A stretch of DNA of 64,000 nt from an uncultured Phascolarctobacterium sp. (GTDB lineage: Bacteria > Bacillota > Negativicutes > Acidaminococcales > Acidaminococcaceae): assembly GCA_900545535.1 (NCBI GenBank), contig UQZN01000009.1, positions 1-64,000 of the forward strand. Reading direction: 5' to 3'. The notes under the pieces were generated by a model. The model was given only the letters and a program-made list of their open reading frames with translations, was not told where the DNA came from and searched no databases. A program made the position numbers and the translations under genes. This document shows, in pieces, positions 1 through 7,709 of the stretch. Each line of letters opens with the position of its first letter. Positions within the stretch are counted from its first letter, which is position 1.

Positions 1-209
1 TCGGCCTTTTCCGTCACGTAGACGTTGACTACCGCATGGCTCATCAGCTCGCTCAGGGCATTGGCGACGGCAAGGCACTTGTCGTCTTCTGCATCCAGCT
101 TAACGCTGCCGATAGATACAGACTTGACCTGCGCCGCTCCCAGCGCGTTGACACCGTTTTCTACTGCTAAGGATAATTTGTAGGATGTTGCTGTTTTAGT
201 TGTTGGCAT
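1..209 (-). CDS. DUF1659 family protein (3' end cut by window)
   Basis: A small protein starts with ATG at 209 behind an AGAGGAG ribosome site and reads 69 codons to the window edge without a stop. It begins MPTTKTATSYKLSLAVENGV and continues through a K-S-V-S-I-G-S-V-K-L strand and an A-N-A-L-S-E-L helix to V-N-V-Y-V-T. That pattern and length match DUF1659, a family of about 70-75 residues with unknown function, so nearly the whole protein is visible. It lies 62 nt downstream of the amidase on the same strand and is probably co-transcribed. DUF1659 proteins often neighbour DUF2922 and YvrJ proteins; any such partners would lie outside the window. Family call fairly sure, role unknown. Confidence 0.72.
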   Translation of the reverse strand, partial: MPTTKTATSYKLSLAVENGVNALGAAQVKSVSIGSVKLDAEDDKCLAVANALSELMSHAVVNVYVTEKA

Positions 210-270
210 GATTTTCGCTCCTCTGTTTATTGTATTGGTTACTTGTTTCGTTATGGCATCTGGCCTGCTT

Positions 271-828
271 TCAGTTCAGCCGGCTGTAATACCACAGGGC
301 TTTGCCCCGCAGTACCAGCCCGCCGTGGCGCATGACGCCGTCACCGGGTGAATCGCGGATATACCACAGGTCCCAGCGGGTCTGGGGATCGGCGCTGTAA
401 GGGCCGTAGCCATCGATGAGCGCGGCTTCGCAATGAGTCATGACAGTAGACGGCAGCAGGAAGATATCCAGTCCTTTGGCAAGGAAGGCCAGTACCTGCG
501 CCAGTTTGTCGGTTTGCGCTTCGGTGGGGGCAAAAACGCCCAGATCCGCGTCGTGGCCGTGGTTAGCCAGTGCGCCCAGCCCGCAGCACAGTGCGATGCC
601 GATGCTGCCGCTGTTGCGTTTCCAGGTGTGGCTTTTCTGTTCGGTCAGGCTGTCGCAGGTGCAGTAAACTGTGCCGTCGGCGTCGATGTTCAGATGATAA
701 TCATCGTAGACCTGTCCATAGCGGCCTGCCGTCCAGTGCAGATAGATCTGCGCGATGCGGCCCCTGGCTGCCTGCGCCATAACGGCGACTTGTGTGAGTG
801 ATACTTTTTGTGGTGATGATACGAGCAT
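271..828 (-). CDS. N-acetylmuramoyl-L-alanine amidase (Amidase_2/PGRP fold)
   Basis: The 185-residue product should cleave the bond between N-acetylmuramic acid and L-alanine in peptidoglycan. The Amidase_2 signature is visible: YLHWTAG supplies the first zinc histidine, SHTWKRNSGSIGIA the region around the catalytic site, and MTHCEA a second zinc histidine. The start is the ATG at 828, preceded by GGGAGGAATACAAA. The frame stays open to 927, but that extension translates the promoter element and has no ribosome site. There is no signal peptide, so export would need a holin-like route or lysis, as for phage endolysins. DUF1659 follows it. The C-terminal 40 residues lack a recognisable cell-wall binding domain. 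Confidence 0.83.
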   Translation of the reverse strand: MLVSSPQKVSLTQVAVMAQAARGRIAQIYLHWTAGRYGQVYDDYHLNIDADGTVYCTCDSLTEQKSHTWKRNSGSIGIALCCGLGALANHGHDADLGVFAPTEAQTDKLAQVLAFLAKGLDIFLLPSTVMTHCEAALIDGYGPYSADPQTRWDLWYIRDSPGDGVMRHGGLVLRGKALWYYSRLN

Positions 829-880
829 TTTGTATTCCTCCCTGTATGTTTTTGAGGGGCAGCCGGCGGTCTGCCGCATT

Positions 881-927
881 ACCCTCTCACTATATATAGG
901 GCAGGCAGACCCCCAAAAAACATACAA
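881..927 (-). promoter_or_regulatory. Promoter-like element, copy 1 (toward amidase/DUF1659)
   Basis: Read on the minus strand, this 47-bp element has the block TTGTATGTTTTTTG, a 10-bp spacer, and then a block containing CCTATATATAGTGAGAGGG. The TATATA box sits about 50 nt upstream of the amidase start. It matches the plus-strand copy at 1043-1089 in both blocks and in total length, while the spacer differs. The two copies point outward toward divergent genes. The sigma-70-family factor encoded at 1818 may recognise them; that is inference. Confidence 0.65.
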
Positions 928-1042
928 GGCCGCGCAAATTTTTATTTATTTTTTTACAAAAGCTTCGTCAGCCGCAGCAGAGCTTGCTCTGGCCGTTTTA
1001 TTTTTTTGCGTTCAGATTTTTTGGAAAAATATTTTTTTAGCT

Positions 1043-1089
1043 TTGTATGTTTTTTGCCCCTTTCGCTGCCCTATATATAGTGAGAGGGT
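1043..1089 (+). promoter_or_regulatory. Promoter-like element, copy 2 (toward RHH/sigma-factor genes)
   Basis: This is the plus-strand copy of the element at 881-927: the same 14-bp TTGTATGTTTTTTG block, a different 10-bp spacer (CCCCTTTCGC), then the same 23-bp block containing CCTATATATAGTGAGAGGG. It precedes the RHH-like gene by 200 nt. The 928-1042 gap between the copies is AT-rich with a short CAGAGC/GCTCTG inverted repeat. The 1090-1288 leader has several short GCGT-containing repeats but no gene. Confidence 0.62.
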
Positions 1090-1288
1090 CTACCTTTTCT
1101 TTTATTAAATTTTCTTTTGGCTCTTACGTTAGCGTTCTGGCGTAGGTCAGCGTTTGGGGTCAGCAATTATCTCCTGCGTTAGCCTGAATAAAACCAGTAA
1201 AGATTGTTAAGTTATGTTTTATAGTAGTGCTAACGTACTAAGAAGAAGATAAGGACAGGCCAATTTTACTCGCGAAAGGGACAGCAAT

Positions 1289-1579
1289 ATGACAAAAATC
1301 AAACCAATTTCTCAAACAGTAAACGAGGAGACTTTGAAAAGCCGTTTGTTTTATCTGCTGACGCACTGCCCGTTATTGACAGGACAGAACTGCCAGGCAG
1401 CATCAGGCCAGCCCAAAGTGCGCACAGTGAACCTGCCGGCTGACGATGCCGACCTGGTGAGCCTGCACGTTACCCTGCCCTACAAGCTGCGCCGCGAAGC
1501 GCTGGCGGCAGGCATAAACTGCAGCGAGCTGATGCGCAAGGCTTTGAAACGCCGTTTAAAGAAGGAGGGACTTATTTAG
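1289..1579 (+). CDS. Small protein with CcdA/RHH-like C-terminus
   Basis: This 96-residue protein is of unknown function. The last 45 residues have a beta-strand (LVSLHVTLPYKL) followed by two helices containing RREALAAGINCSELMRKALK. This resembles the DNA-binding ribbon-helix-helix or CcdA antitoxin pattern with its A-G-I-N-x-S-E-L motif. The N-terminal half is not recognised. No partner toxin with CcdB features is adjacent, so a regulator is as likely as an antitoxin. It opens a plus-strand series with the Cys-rich, sigma-factor and helical genes. Ribosome site is modest (AAAGGGA). Confidence 0.6.
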   Translation: MTKIKPISQTVNEETLKSRLFYLLTHCPLLTGQNCQAASGQPKVRTVNLPADDADLVSLHVTLPYKLRREALAAGINCSELMRKALKRRLKKEGLI

Positions 1580-1580
1580 T

Positions 1581-1805
1581 ATGGGCAGCTTGGCCAGGGC
1601 GGAAGCTGACTGGCTGAGGCCGCCGGAAAAGGACTGCGGGGCGGTATATGACTGCTGCCTGTGCGGTGAAACGATCTGCACAGGTGAAGAATATTTGGAG
1701 ACCTGCGCGGGCATGGTGTGCAGCTGCTGCCTGGACGGGCTGACGGCACGCGAGTTTGCCTGTGCGCTTTTGGGATCGACTACTACTATTGCTTATACAG
1801 ACTAA
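1581..1805 (+). CDS. Small Cys-rich protein, probable zinc ribbon
   Basis: A 74-residue protein starts one base after the previous stop, with an AAGGAGGG site 11 nt upstream. Cysteines are arranged as YDCCLCGE, then ICTGEEYLETC, then CSCCLDG, which fits a treble-clef or zinc-ribbon site of the CxxC-x(n)-CxxC type. The family is not identified. Position between an RHH-like gene and a sigma factor suggests an accessory regulatory role, which is inference only. Confidence 0.6.
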   Translation: MGSLARAEADWLRPPEKDCGAVYDCCLCGETICTGEEYLETCAGMVCSCCLDGLTAREFACALLGSTTTIAYTD

Positions 1806-1817
1806 GGAGCTGTTGTT

Positions 1818-2411
1818 TTGATAAAAAGATCTGCAAAACGCCAACACGATATCCCTGATTTTGAAGCTTTATTGAAAGACGCCAAGTGTGGCAGCGAAGC
1901 GGCGCTGCTGAAATTTTTGCAGTGCTTTGAAGGGCTGGCCGTAAAGCTGGCGCGCCAGAGCGTCTGCACTGACAGGCTGGGTGAAGACGCCCTGCAGATA
2001 GCTAACCTGGGGATCTTGAAGGCTGTACAGGATTGGCAGGAAGGCGACGATATTCACCGGATCGCGGCCTTTGTCGCCAATAAAATGCGTACGGAGCTGC
2101 ATACCGCGATCAGGCGGCAGCAGTCTGTAGAAACAATGGAGGGCGGCAGCAATCAGGAAGCCGCACTGAAGCAGGACGTACAAATCTACCGTGAATTCCA
2201 GTTATCCGAGCTGAGCAGGCTGCGTTTGTGGCTGGTACGGGAGTGTCTGCCGCTGCTGCCCCGGCAGCAGGCCAACGTGATCACCGGACTGCTGGCAGGC
2301 AAATCGCTGCAGATGATCGGACGCGAGCTGCATCTGGATACACGTACAGTGAGTTTGCACCGCAGCAGGGCGATCAAAAAGCTGCGGCTGCTTTTGGGGA
2401 TAACGATATGA
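1818..2411 (+). CDS. Sigma-70 family RNA polymerase sigma factor
   Basis: This 197-residue protein uses a TTG start at 1818 with AAGGAG eight bases upstream. Residues 20-95 look like region 2 (EDALQIANLGILKAVQDW, then AAFVANKMRTELHTAIRR). Residues 140-195 form region 4: LPRQQANVITGLLAGKSLQMIG, then LHLDTRTVSLHRSRAIKKLR as the helix-turn-helix recognising a -35 element. It lacks regions 1 and 3, as in ECF-like or phage-type sigma factors. Its stop overlaps the next gene in an ATGA quartet, so the two are coupled. The paired 47-bp elements at 881-1089 are the obvious candidate targets. Regulation and target set are unproven. Confidence 0.8.
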   Translation: MIKRSAKRQHDIPDFEALLKDAKCGSEAALLKFLQCFEGLAVKLARQSVCTDRLGEDALQIANLGILKAVQDWQEGDDIHRIAAFVANKMRTELHTAIRRQQSVETMEGGSNQEAALKQDVQIYREFQLSELSRLRLWLVRECLPLLPRQQANVITGLLAGKSLQMIGRELHLDTRTVSLHRSRAIKKLRLLLGITI

Positions 2412-2803
2412 CGGAGCTTACCGGCTACCGGCATATCACCGAGGCGCTGGAGCGCTGGCGGGCCGCCGGGCTGTATCTGCCCTGCGATTCAGCTGCCAGC
2501 CGTCAGCGGTTGCAGCAGGTATGGCTGGAGCGGTATAAGGCTACAGACGCCGGCCTGTTTATGGAGTGCGTGAAGTTTTTAGCGGCCGGCACCCATTTTC
2601 CACGGCTGTATGATATGGACGTGGCGCTGGCGGAAGTACGGGCCCGGCACAAAATGCAGGCCCGGCTGACTGACCCCGAAGCGGCTAAGGCTTCTACCCG
2701 CCGCCCTGACTGCGACATCGAAAACAGTAAGCAGCGCATCAGGCAGATCATCAACCATTTGCAGCAAAAATATACGGTGAGCGAACTAAAAACGGACTTT
2801 TAA
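2408..2803 (+). CDS. Helical protein coupled to the sigma factor, unknown function
   Basis: The ATG at 2408 overlaps the sigma-factor stop as ATGA and gives 131 residues; a longer frame exists upstream but lies inside the sigma gene. The product is mostly helical: ITEALERWRAAGLYLP, then a segment with LFMECVKFLAAGTHFPRLYD, then a basic region and a C-terminal helix (QRIRQIINHLQQKY). The F-x(n)-FP pattern faintly recalls phage helicase-loader/inhibitor proteins, but I cannot assign a family. Coupling makes a co-factor or anti-factor of the sigma protein plausible. Confidence 0.6.
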   Translation: MTELTGYRHITEALERWRAAGLYLPCDSAASRQRLQQVWLERYKATDAGLFMECVKFLAAGTHFPRLYDMDVALAEVRARHKMQARLTDPEAAKASTRRPDCDIENSKQRIRQIINHLQQKYTVSELKTDF

Positions 2804-2810
2804 AGAGAAA

Positions 2811-2844
2811 ACGAGGCTGGAATAATATCCAGCCTCGTTTTTTA
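2811..2844. terminator. Bidirectional Rho-independent terminator
   Basis: A perfect 10-bp stem ACGAGGCTGG/CCAGCCTCGT with an 8-nt loop is followed by a T-run on the plus strand and by TTTTCTCTTT on the minus strand. It separates the sigma-factor operon from the convergent permease gene. Confidence 0.85.
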
Positions 2845-2868
2845 TATCCACTGTTTTTTGTTGTGTAT

Positions 2869-4527
2869 TTAAACGCTGATGTCTTTGTTATGGGTAAGTT
2901 TGAAGAAGATCAACAGCGAGATGATGGACGTTAAGGTGAGCACGGTAGAATAAGCCGCCGCATTGCCGAAGTTGCTGCGAATGACTTCGGTATAGATGGC
3001 GACTGTCAGCGTGCTGGTTTTACTGGTATACAGGATGATCGAGGAGCTGAGCTCGCTGATCAGGGTGATCCAACTCATGATAGCGCCGGCCAGAACACCG
3101 GGCAGCATCATGGGCACCGTCACCTTCCAGAAGGATTTGAATTCGGTCGCGCCCAGGCTGATAGCAGCTTCTTCGATACTGGGGCTGATCTGGGTGATGA
3201 TGGCCGTACTGGAACGGATGGTATAGGGCATACGCCGTATAGCCAGGGAAATAATGATGATGAGCGCCGTGCCGCTTAAGATAAGCGGCTGCTTGTTGAA
3301 GGCATACAAAAACGAGATACCCAGAACCGAGCCGGGAATGATATACGGGAACATGGTGACCGTATCCAGCACTTCCGTAACATAGGAACGCTTGCGCACT
3401 GTAAGATAAGAAATGAAGATACCCATAAAAACAACGATGAAAATAGCACAGATACCAAAAAGATAGGTATTGGTGATAGAGTTGTTGTCTTTGGCAAACA
3501 GGGTATTCATATAGTTCTGCAGCGAAAAACTGCCGGTGTAGACCGCGCCGCCGCTGACCTCTAAAAACGAGGTAAAGATGACTGTAAGCTGCGGCAGCAT
3601 GGCTAAAAAGGTGATGCCGTAGACAAAAAGATAGGAGAAGAATTTTTTGCTGCCTTTAGCTTCCACTGCTTCCATGGGCTTCAGCGCCGTCATGGAATAG
3701 GAATAATGCCCGGCGATATAACGCTGGAGGAAAAAGAGCAGCAGGGTGATGACGATGACGATGACGCACAGCGAAGCGGCAAAGTGATCGTCGGTGCTGA
3801 CTTCACCCATAAACTGGGTGTAGATCAAGACCGGGAAGGTTTTAAAGCCTTCGCCGATCAGCATCGGTGTGCCGAAATCGGAAAAGACCCGCATAAAGAC
3901 CAGCAGCGAGCCTGCTAAAAGCGAAGGCATCACCAGCGGCAGAATGATCTGGCGTACACGCTGAAAAGCGGTCAGCCCCAGGCTTTCGGCCGCTTCATTC
4001 AACGAATTATCCAGATTTTTGAGGGCTCCTGACACATACATATAAATGAGCGGAAAGGATTGCAGTGCAAAAACCAGCACGATGCCGGCAAAGCCATAGA
4101 TGCCGCCCAGCTTGACGCCAAAGACCGAGTTGGCGATCTGCGTGATGAAGCCGTTGCGCCCTAAAAGCTGGATCCAGGCGTAAGCGCCGATAAACGGCGG
4201 CGACAAATAGGAAATAACTATGAGTATGTTGAGGTATTTACTGCCCGGTATCTTGACGCTGCGCAGCACATAAGCCATGGGCAGGCCAATAACGGAGGCA
4301 ATGAGCGTGGAGCAGACGGTGACATAAAAGCTGTTGACCAGGGTGCTCCAATAATATTTGCGGGCAAAGAATTTGGTAAAATAGTCCAGCGTCAGCCGCG
4401 ACGATTCGGCGTCGATAACGCTTTTATACAGGATCAGGATCAGCGGATAGACGACAAAAACCACAAAGAAACACAGAATGACCAGGGCTATCCCCAGCCA
4501 CAGATTGAATTTTCTGGCAGCAGGCAT
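2869..4527 (-). CDS. ABC transporter permease, fused double domain (Fe3+/phosphonate type)
   Basis: A 552-residue inner-membrane protein with two BPD_transp_1 domains in tandem, each of about six membrane helices (residues about 10-270 and 290-545). Each half carries the EAA loop that docks the ATPase: LNEAAESLGLTAFQRVRQIILP in the first and IEEAAISLGATEFKSFWKVTVP in the second. Such fused permeases belong to the FbpB/SfuB/AfuB family importing Fe3+, 2-aminoethylphosphonate or sugar phosphates. The start overlaps the ATPase stop by one base (TGATG). It is the last gene of a three-gene operon. Confidence 0.87.
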   Translation of the reverse strand: MPAARKFNLWLGIALVILCFFVVFVVYPLILILYKSVIDAESSRLTLDYFTKFFARKYYWSTLVNSFYVTVCSTLIASVIGLPMAYVLRSVKIPGSKYLNILIVISYLSPPFIGAYAWIQLLGRNGFITQIANSVFGVKLGGIYGFAGIVLVFALQSFPLIYMYVSGALKNLDNSLNEAAESLGLTAFQRVRQIILPLVMPSLLAGSLLVFMRVFSDFGTPMLIGEGFKTFPVLIYTQFMGEVSTDDHFAASLCVIVIVITLLLFFLQRYIAGHYSYSMTALKPMEAVEAKGSKKFFSYLFVYGITFLAMLPQLTVIFTSFLEVSGGAVYTGSFSLQNYMNTLFAKDNNSITNTYLFGICAIFIVVFMGIFISYLTVRKRSYVTEVLDTVTMFPYIIPGSVLGISFLYAFNKQPLILSGTALIIIISLAIRRMPYTIRSSTAIITQISPSIEEAAISLGATEFKSFWKVTVPMMLPGVLAGAIMSWITLISELSSSIILYTSKTSTLTVAIYTEVIRSNFGNAAAYSTVLTLTSIISLLIFFKLTHNKDISV

Positions 4528-5624
4528 CAGCGATCCCCCCTAACTATCAGGGTCGTGTTCCCATCCTCCGTAAAAACATTGATCTTGGCGGCCTGCACCA
4601 GCAGGCGTACCGTAGTCTGGTTGGGTATGGTGTCTTCCACGCCGGAGTTCTGGATCACTTCTATTTCCTGTCCGTTTTCCAGACGCATAAAATAATGCGT
4701 AGTGACACCTAAAAAGACGCTGTGCTCGACTACGGCAGCAAGTCCTGCCGTACCGTCAGGGCAGATCTCGAATTCTTCCGGGCGTACTGAGACCTTTACT
4801 TTACTGCCGTCAGCGGCTGCCGGCGCCAAATTAGTCATCGGCACCTGATAACCGCCAAAATCAAGGACTTTAGCAGCGGCGTCAGTTTTGAGCTCCGCTT
4901 CCAAAATATTGGACAGACCAATAAAAGTAGCGACAAAGACGCAGTTAGGCCGCTGATAGATCTCTTTCGGCGTGCCGATCTGCTGGATGATGCCGTTGTT
5001 CATAATGGCGATGCGGTCAGAAACGGCCAGCGCTTCTTCCTGGTCGTGGGTGACATAGACTGTGGTGATACCGATTTGCTGCTGGATGAGCTTGATAGCG
5101 TTGCGCATCTCGACTCTGAGCTTGGCGTCGAGATTGGAGAGCGGTTCGTCCATCAGCAGCACCTGCGGGTGGATAACTATAGCGCGGGCCAAAGCCACAC
5201 GCTGCTGCTGCCCGCCGGAAAGCTGCGTCGGCATCCTGTCTTTCAGGTGACCGATCTTGACGGTTTCCAGTATCTCCTCTACCTGCGCCTCCATTTGTGC
5301 TCTGGACACCTTACGGTTTTTCAGGCCAAAGGCGACGTTATCCTTGACGGACATATGCGGAAAAATAGCATAGTTTTGAAAGACCATACCCATATTACGC
5401 AGATGGGTCGGGATATCATTGATGATCTGGTCATCTATTTTGATCGTGCCGCCTTCGATAGAGTTGAAGCCGATGATCATGCGCAGCAAAGTCGTTTTGC
5501 CGCAGCCGGAGGGGCCCAGCAGCGTAAAAAACTCGCCGGGGCGCACATCTACTGACAGCCCGTTGATAATCGTATCCTTGCCGAAGCGTTTGATGACATT
5601 GTCGATGTTGATCGCTACACTCAT
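4527..5624 (-). CDS. ABC transporter ATP-binding protein (FbpC/PotA-like)
   Basis: The 365-residue ATPase powers the importer. Visible motifs are Walker A GPSGCGKTT (about residue 38), signature LSGGQQQRVALARA, Walker B VLLMDEPLSNLDAKLR and the switch histidine in VYVTHDQEEAL. The C-terminal 120 residues form a TOBE-type regulatory domain (VKVSVRPEEFEICP). Length is normal for the FbpC/PotA/MalK group. The gene lies 80 nt after the binding-protein gene, with a hairpin between, and overlaps the permease by one base. Substrate cannot be read from this subunit. Confidence 0.88.
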   Translation of the reverse strand: MSVAINIDNVIKRFGKDTIINGLSVDVRPGEFFTLLGPSGCGKTTLLRMIIGFNSIEGGTIKIDDQIINDIPTHLRNMGMVFQNYAIFPHMSVKDNVAFGLKNRKVSRAQMEAQVEEILETVKIGHLKDRMPTQLSGGQQQRVALARAIVIHPQVLLMDEPLSNLDAKLRVEMRNAIKLIQQQIGITTVYVTHDQEEALAVSDRIAIMNNGIIQQIGTPKEIYQRPNCVFVATFIGLSNILEAELKTDAAAKVLDFGGYQVPMTNLAPAAADGSKVKVSVRPEEFEICPDGTAGLAAVVEHSVFLGVTTHYFMRLENGQEIEVIQNSGVEDTIPNQTTVRLLVQAAKINVFTEDGNTTLIVRGDR

Positions 5625-5651
5625 AAAATAACCGCCTTTTTATTTTGATAA

Positions 5652-5679
5652 GACAAAAGGGACTCCTGCGAGTCCCCTT
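5652..5679 (-). terminator. Intercistronic hairpin after the binding-protein gene
   Basis: A 7-bp GGGACTC/GAGTCCC stem with a 4-nt loop is followed on the minus strand by TTTTGTCTTATC. It lies between the binding-protein and ATPase genes, where partial termination would leave more binding protein than transporter, as is common in ABC operons. Confidence 0.65.
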
Positions 5680-5704
5680 GCCTGTTTGCTGTAGTGAAAA
5701 TCAA

Positions 5705-6754
5705 TTACATGGATTTTTCCATATGCTCGCTGAACATTTTGGTGATCTTAGCTTTATTTTCGGAAACCCATTTTTCATCATAATTAGGAGCTAATTTGAT
5801 CTTATCGTTAGGAGTCATGTAAGCAGCCAGGGTCGCGCCTTTGCGCAGCGGACGCACGGTAAGGTTCATACCGACGGCGTTCTGGATCTTTTCAGACAGC
5901 ATATAATCGACAAACTTTTTAGCGTTTTCAGGATGCTTGCAGTTCTTCAAAATCTGTACGGATTCGCCGGGGAAAATAGCCCCTTCTACCGGGAACACGA
6001 CCTGTACTTTAGCGCCGTTTTTGACCAGGTTGGCTGCCGGGTCTTCCCAGGTGAGGCCGACTACATATTCGCCGCCGGCGACGCCTTTATAGACCTGACT
6101 GGAGCTGTTGCACATTTTGCCGCCCAGATTGGCGATGAATTTATCTACATAATTCCAGGCTTCCGGGGACATGGGGTCGCCGTTTTTGCCCATACCGTAC
6201 AGCATAGCCATCAGGCTTTGGAAGGCCGAGCTGGAGTTGACAGGGTCGCCGAAAGCGATCTTGCCTTTTAAGGCCGGGTTCAGCAGGTCTTCAAAGCCTT
6301 CGATCTTCATGCCGCTGGCCAGTTCGGTGTTGACGATCATCACCGTAGGATCGGCAAAGGCCGGGGTAAAGACGCCGGCTTTATTTTTGAAGCCGTCCAT
6401 CATTTTATCGTTTTCGGTGGAAGTATATTCCATAAACAGGTCTTTGGACGAGGACAGCATGGTTTCGTCAGCCGCCCACAGAATATCGCCCAGCGGGTTG
6501 TCTTTTTCGGATTTGGCACGTTTGAGGACTTCGCCGGTACCGGCTACGACCAGATTGACTTTGATGCCGGTATCTTTTTCAAACTGAGGGATGACTGCGT
6601 TATTCAGCTGCTCGCTGCGGGCAGAATAAACCGTCAGTACCTTTTCTTCCGGGCCGCCGGCTTTCTTTTCGGCCGGCTTGTCACTGCCGCAGCCTGCGGC
6701 CAGCAGCATCAGCGATGCCAAAACTGCTGAAATGAGTTTAGTTGACTTTTTCAT
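5705..6754 (-). CDS. Extracellular solute-binding lipoprotein, Fe3+/AEP/sugar-phosphate type
   Basis: A 349-residue periplasmic-binding protein with a lipoprotein signal (basic start, hydrophobic stretch, lipobox LAAGC at about residue 22). It shows the type-2 binding-protein layout: VLTVYSAR near the N-terminus, FEKDTGIKVNLVVAGTGEVL, then ADETMLSS and GLTWEDPAANLV in the ligand lobes. These are typical of the FbpA/AfuA/PhnS group. The tyrosine pair that binds Fe3+ in FbpA is not obvious, so iron, 2-aminoethylphosphonate or a sugar phosphate are all possible. It heads the operon, behind a strong promoter and a GGAGGG ribosome site. Confidence 0.83.
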   Translation of the reverse strand: MKKSTKLISAVLASLMLLAAGCGSDKPAEKKAGGPEEKVLTVYSARSEQLNNAVIPQFEKDTGIKVNLVVAGTGEVLKRAKSEKDNPLGDILWAADETMLSSSKDLFMEYTSTENDKMMDGFKNKAGVFTPAFADPTVMIVNTELASGMKIEGFEDLLNPALKGKIAFGDPVNSSSAFQSLMAMLYGMGKNGDPMSPEAWNYVDKFIANLGGKMCNSSSQVYKGVAGGEYVVGLTWEDPAANLVKNGAKVQVVFPVEGAIFPGESVQILKNCKHPENAKKFVDYMLSEKIQNAVGMNLTVRPLRKGATLAAYMTPNDKIKLAPNYDEKWVSENKAKITKMFSEHMEKSM

Positions 6755-6823
6755 AAAAAACCCTCCATTCCTGTCTCTTGCTGCAATTTTGTTCTTAATT
6801 TTCGAACTTTTCTTACTAATTTG

Positions 6824-6852
6824 ATTATAAACCTTTTACAAAAGAGGGTCAA
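6824..6852 (-). promoter_or_regulatory. Sigma-A promoter of the ABC importer operon
   Basis: On the minus strand TTGACC (6852-6847) and TATAAT (6829-6824) are separated by exactly 17 bp, about 70 nt upstream of the binding-protein start. No obvious Fur box or riboswitch is visible in the leader. Confidence 0.75.
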
Positions 6853-6921
6853 GCACACAAGGTCAGCGGCGTGGTCGCCACAGCCATATCGGGCAACAGT
6901 TTTTCCGCTTAGCCGCAGGCT

Positions 6922-7482
6922 TTATTCAACCAGCAGTAAACCATAGATCTTCAGCTCCTGCACCGGTCCCTGCAAAATTTCCGCACTGTAGCCGTTATCG
7001 TTGGCCAAGGCCATCACGTCGATGCCGCAGGCTTCAAGCGACGGCCGGGCTTTGGTGGGATGGACGCACTTTGTTAAATTGCACTGGTCACACAACCGGC
7101 AGCGTCCGGCTTTTAAGGCAAAAGCCTTGTAGTGGTTCTGCAAAAAGGCTTCCCGTTCCAGCGTCAGTAAAATATCCAGCAGTCCGTTGCTCATCGACAG
7201 GTCGGCGGCGGCAAAGTCTGTGCTGTCAACGTTTTCCAAACTGAACGTATATTGGACGATGATGCCTTGGGCAAATTCACGCAAAAATTTTTGCGTTTCT
7301 TCGTAGCCGGGTACAAAGGGCGGGCAGCACAGGGTCTTGCCATAATTGGGACAGCCGAACTGGCATTTCCAGCGGGTCCAGGCCCCGGTTTTGATTTTGC
7401 CCACCTCAACTGTTTTAGCGCCGGAAGCGCCTAAAGCCAGTGCTTTATCGATCAGCTTGTGTAAATCGTTTTCTAAAGTCAC
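6922..7482 (-). CDS. DUF2284 family metal-binding protein
   Basis: A 186-residue Cys-rich cytoplasmic protein with a GTG start behind AAGGGGATTTT. The N-terminal CQFGCPNYGKTLCCPPF and the later CRLCDQCNLTKCVHP match DUF2284, a predicted metal or Fe-S binding family of unknown function common in anaerobes. At least nine cysteines are conserved in spacing. A TATAAT box lies upstream at about 7525. It is monocistronic and divergent from the peptidase. Confidence 0.8.
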   Translation of the reverse strand: MTLENDLHKLIDKALALGASGAKTVEVGKIKTGAWTRWKCQFGCPNYGKTLCCPPFVPGYEETQKFLREFAQGIIVQYTFSLENVDSTDFAAADLSMSNGLLDILLTLEREAFLQNHYKAFALKAGRCRLCDQCNLTKCVHPTKARPSLEACGIDVMALANDNGYSAEILQGPVQELKIYGLLLVE

Positions 7483-7652
7483 AAAATCCCCTTCTTTCTG
7501 GCAGCTTTACGCATTTATGCTTTTATTATACCACTATCGCCCGGAAGCGGATATGCGGCGGCTGCATTAAAAGCACAACGTTCAATTATTACACTTTTGC
7601 CCGCCGCAAAAGTTTTTTGGTCCCGAATTTGACCGCAATTTAAAAAAAGCAT

Positions 7653-7680
7653 TTGCCGGCTAAAGTTTCTTTGTTATAAT
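7653..7680 (+). promoter_or_regulatory. Promoter of the M20 peptidase
   Basis: TTGCCG at 7653 and a perfect TATAAT at 7675 are spaced 16 bp, about 30 nt upstream of the start codon at 7710. Confidence 0.6.
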
Positions 7681-7709
7681 TTAATCAAAATCATTGAGGG
7701 GGCTTTTTT

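Noticed and set aside
433..801. Plus-strand frames opposite the amidase
   Set aside because: They lack ribosome sites and family features, while the minus strand encodes a clear amidase.
5705..6754. Firm assignment of the ABC importer as an Fe3+ transporter
   Set aside because: Family level fits, but the iron-binding tyrosine pair is not obvious and no Fur-like box is seen, so the substrate is left open.
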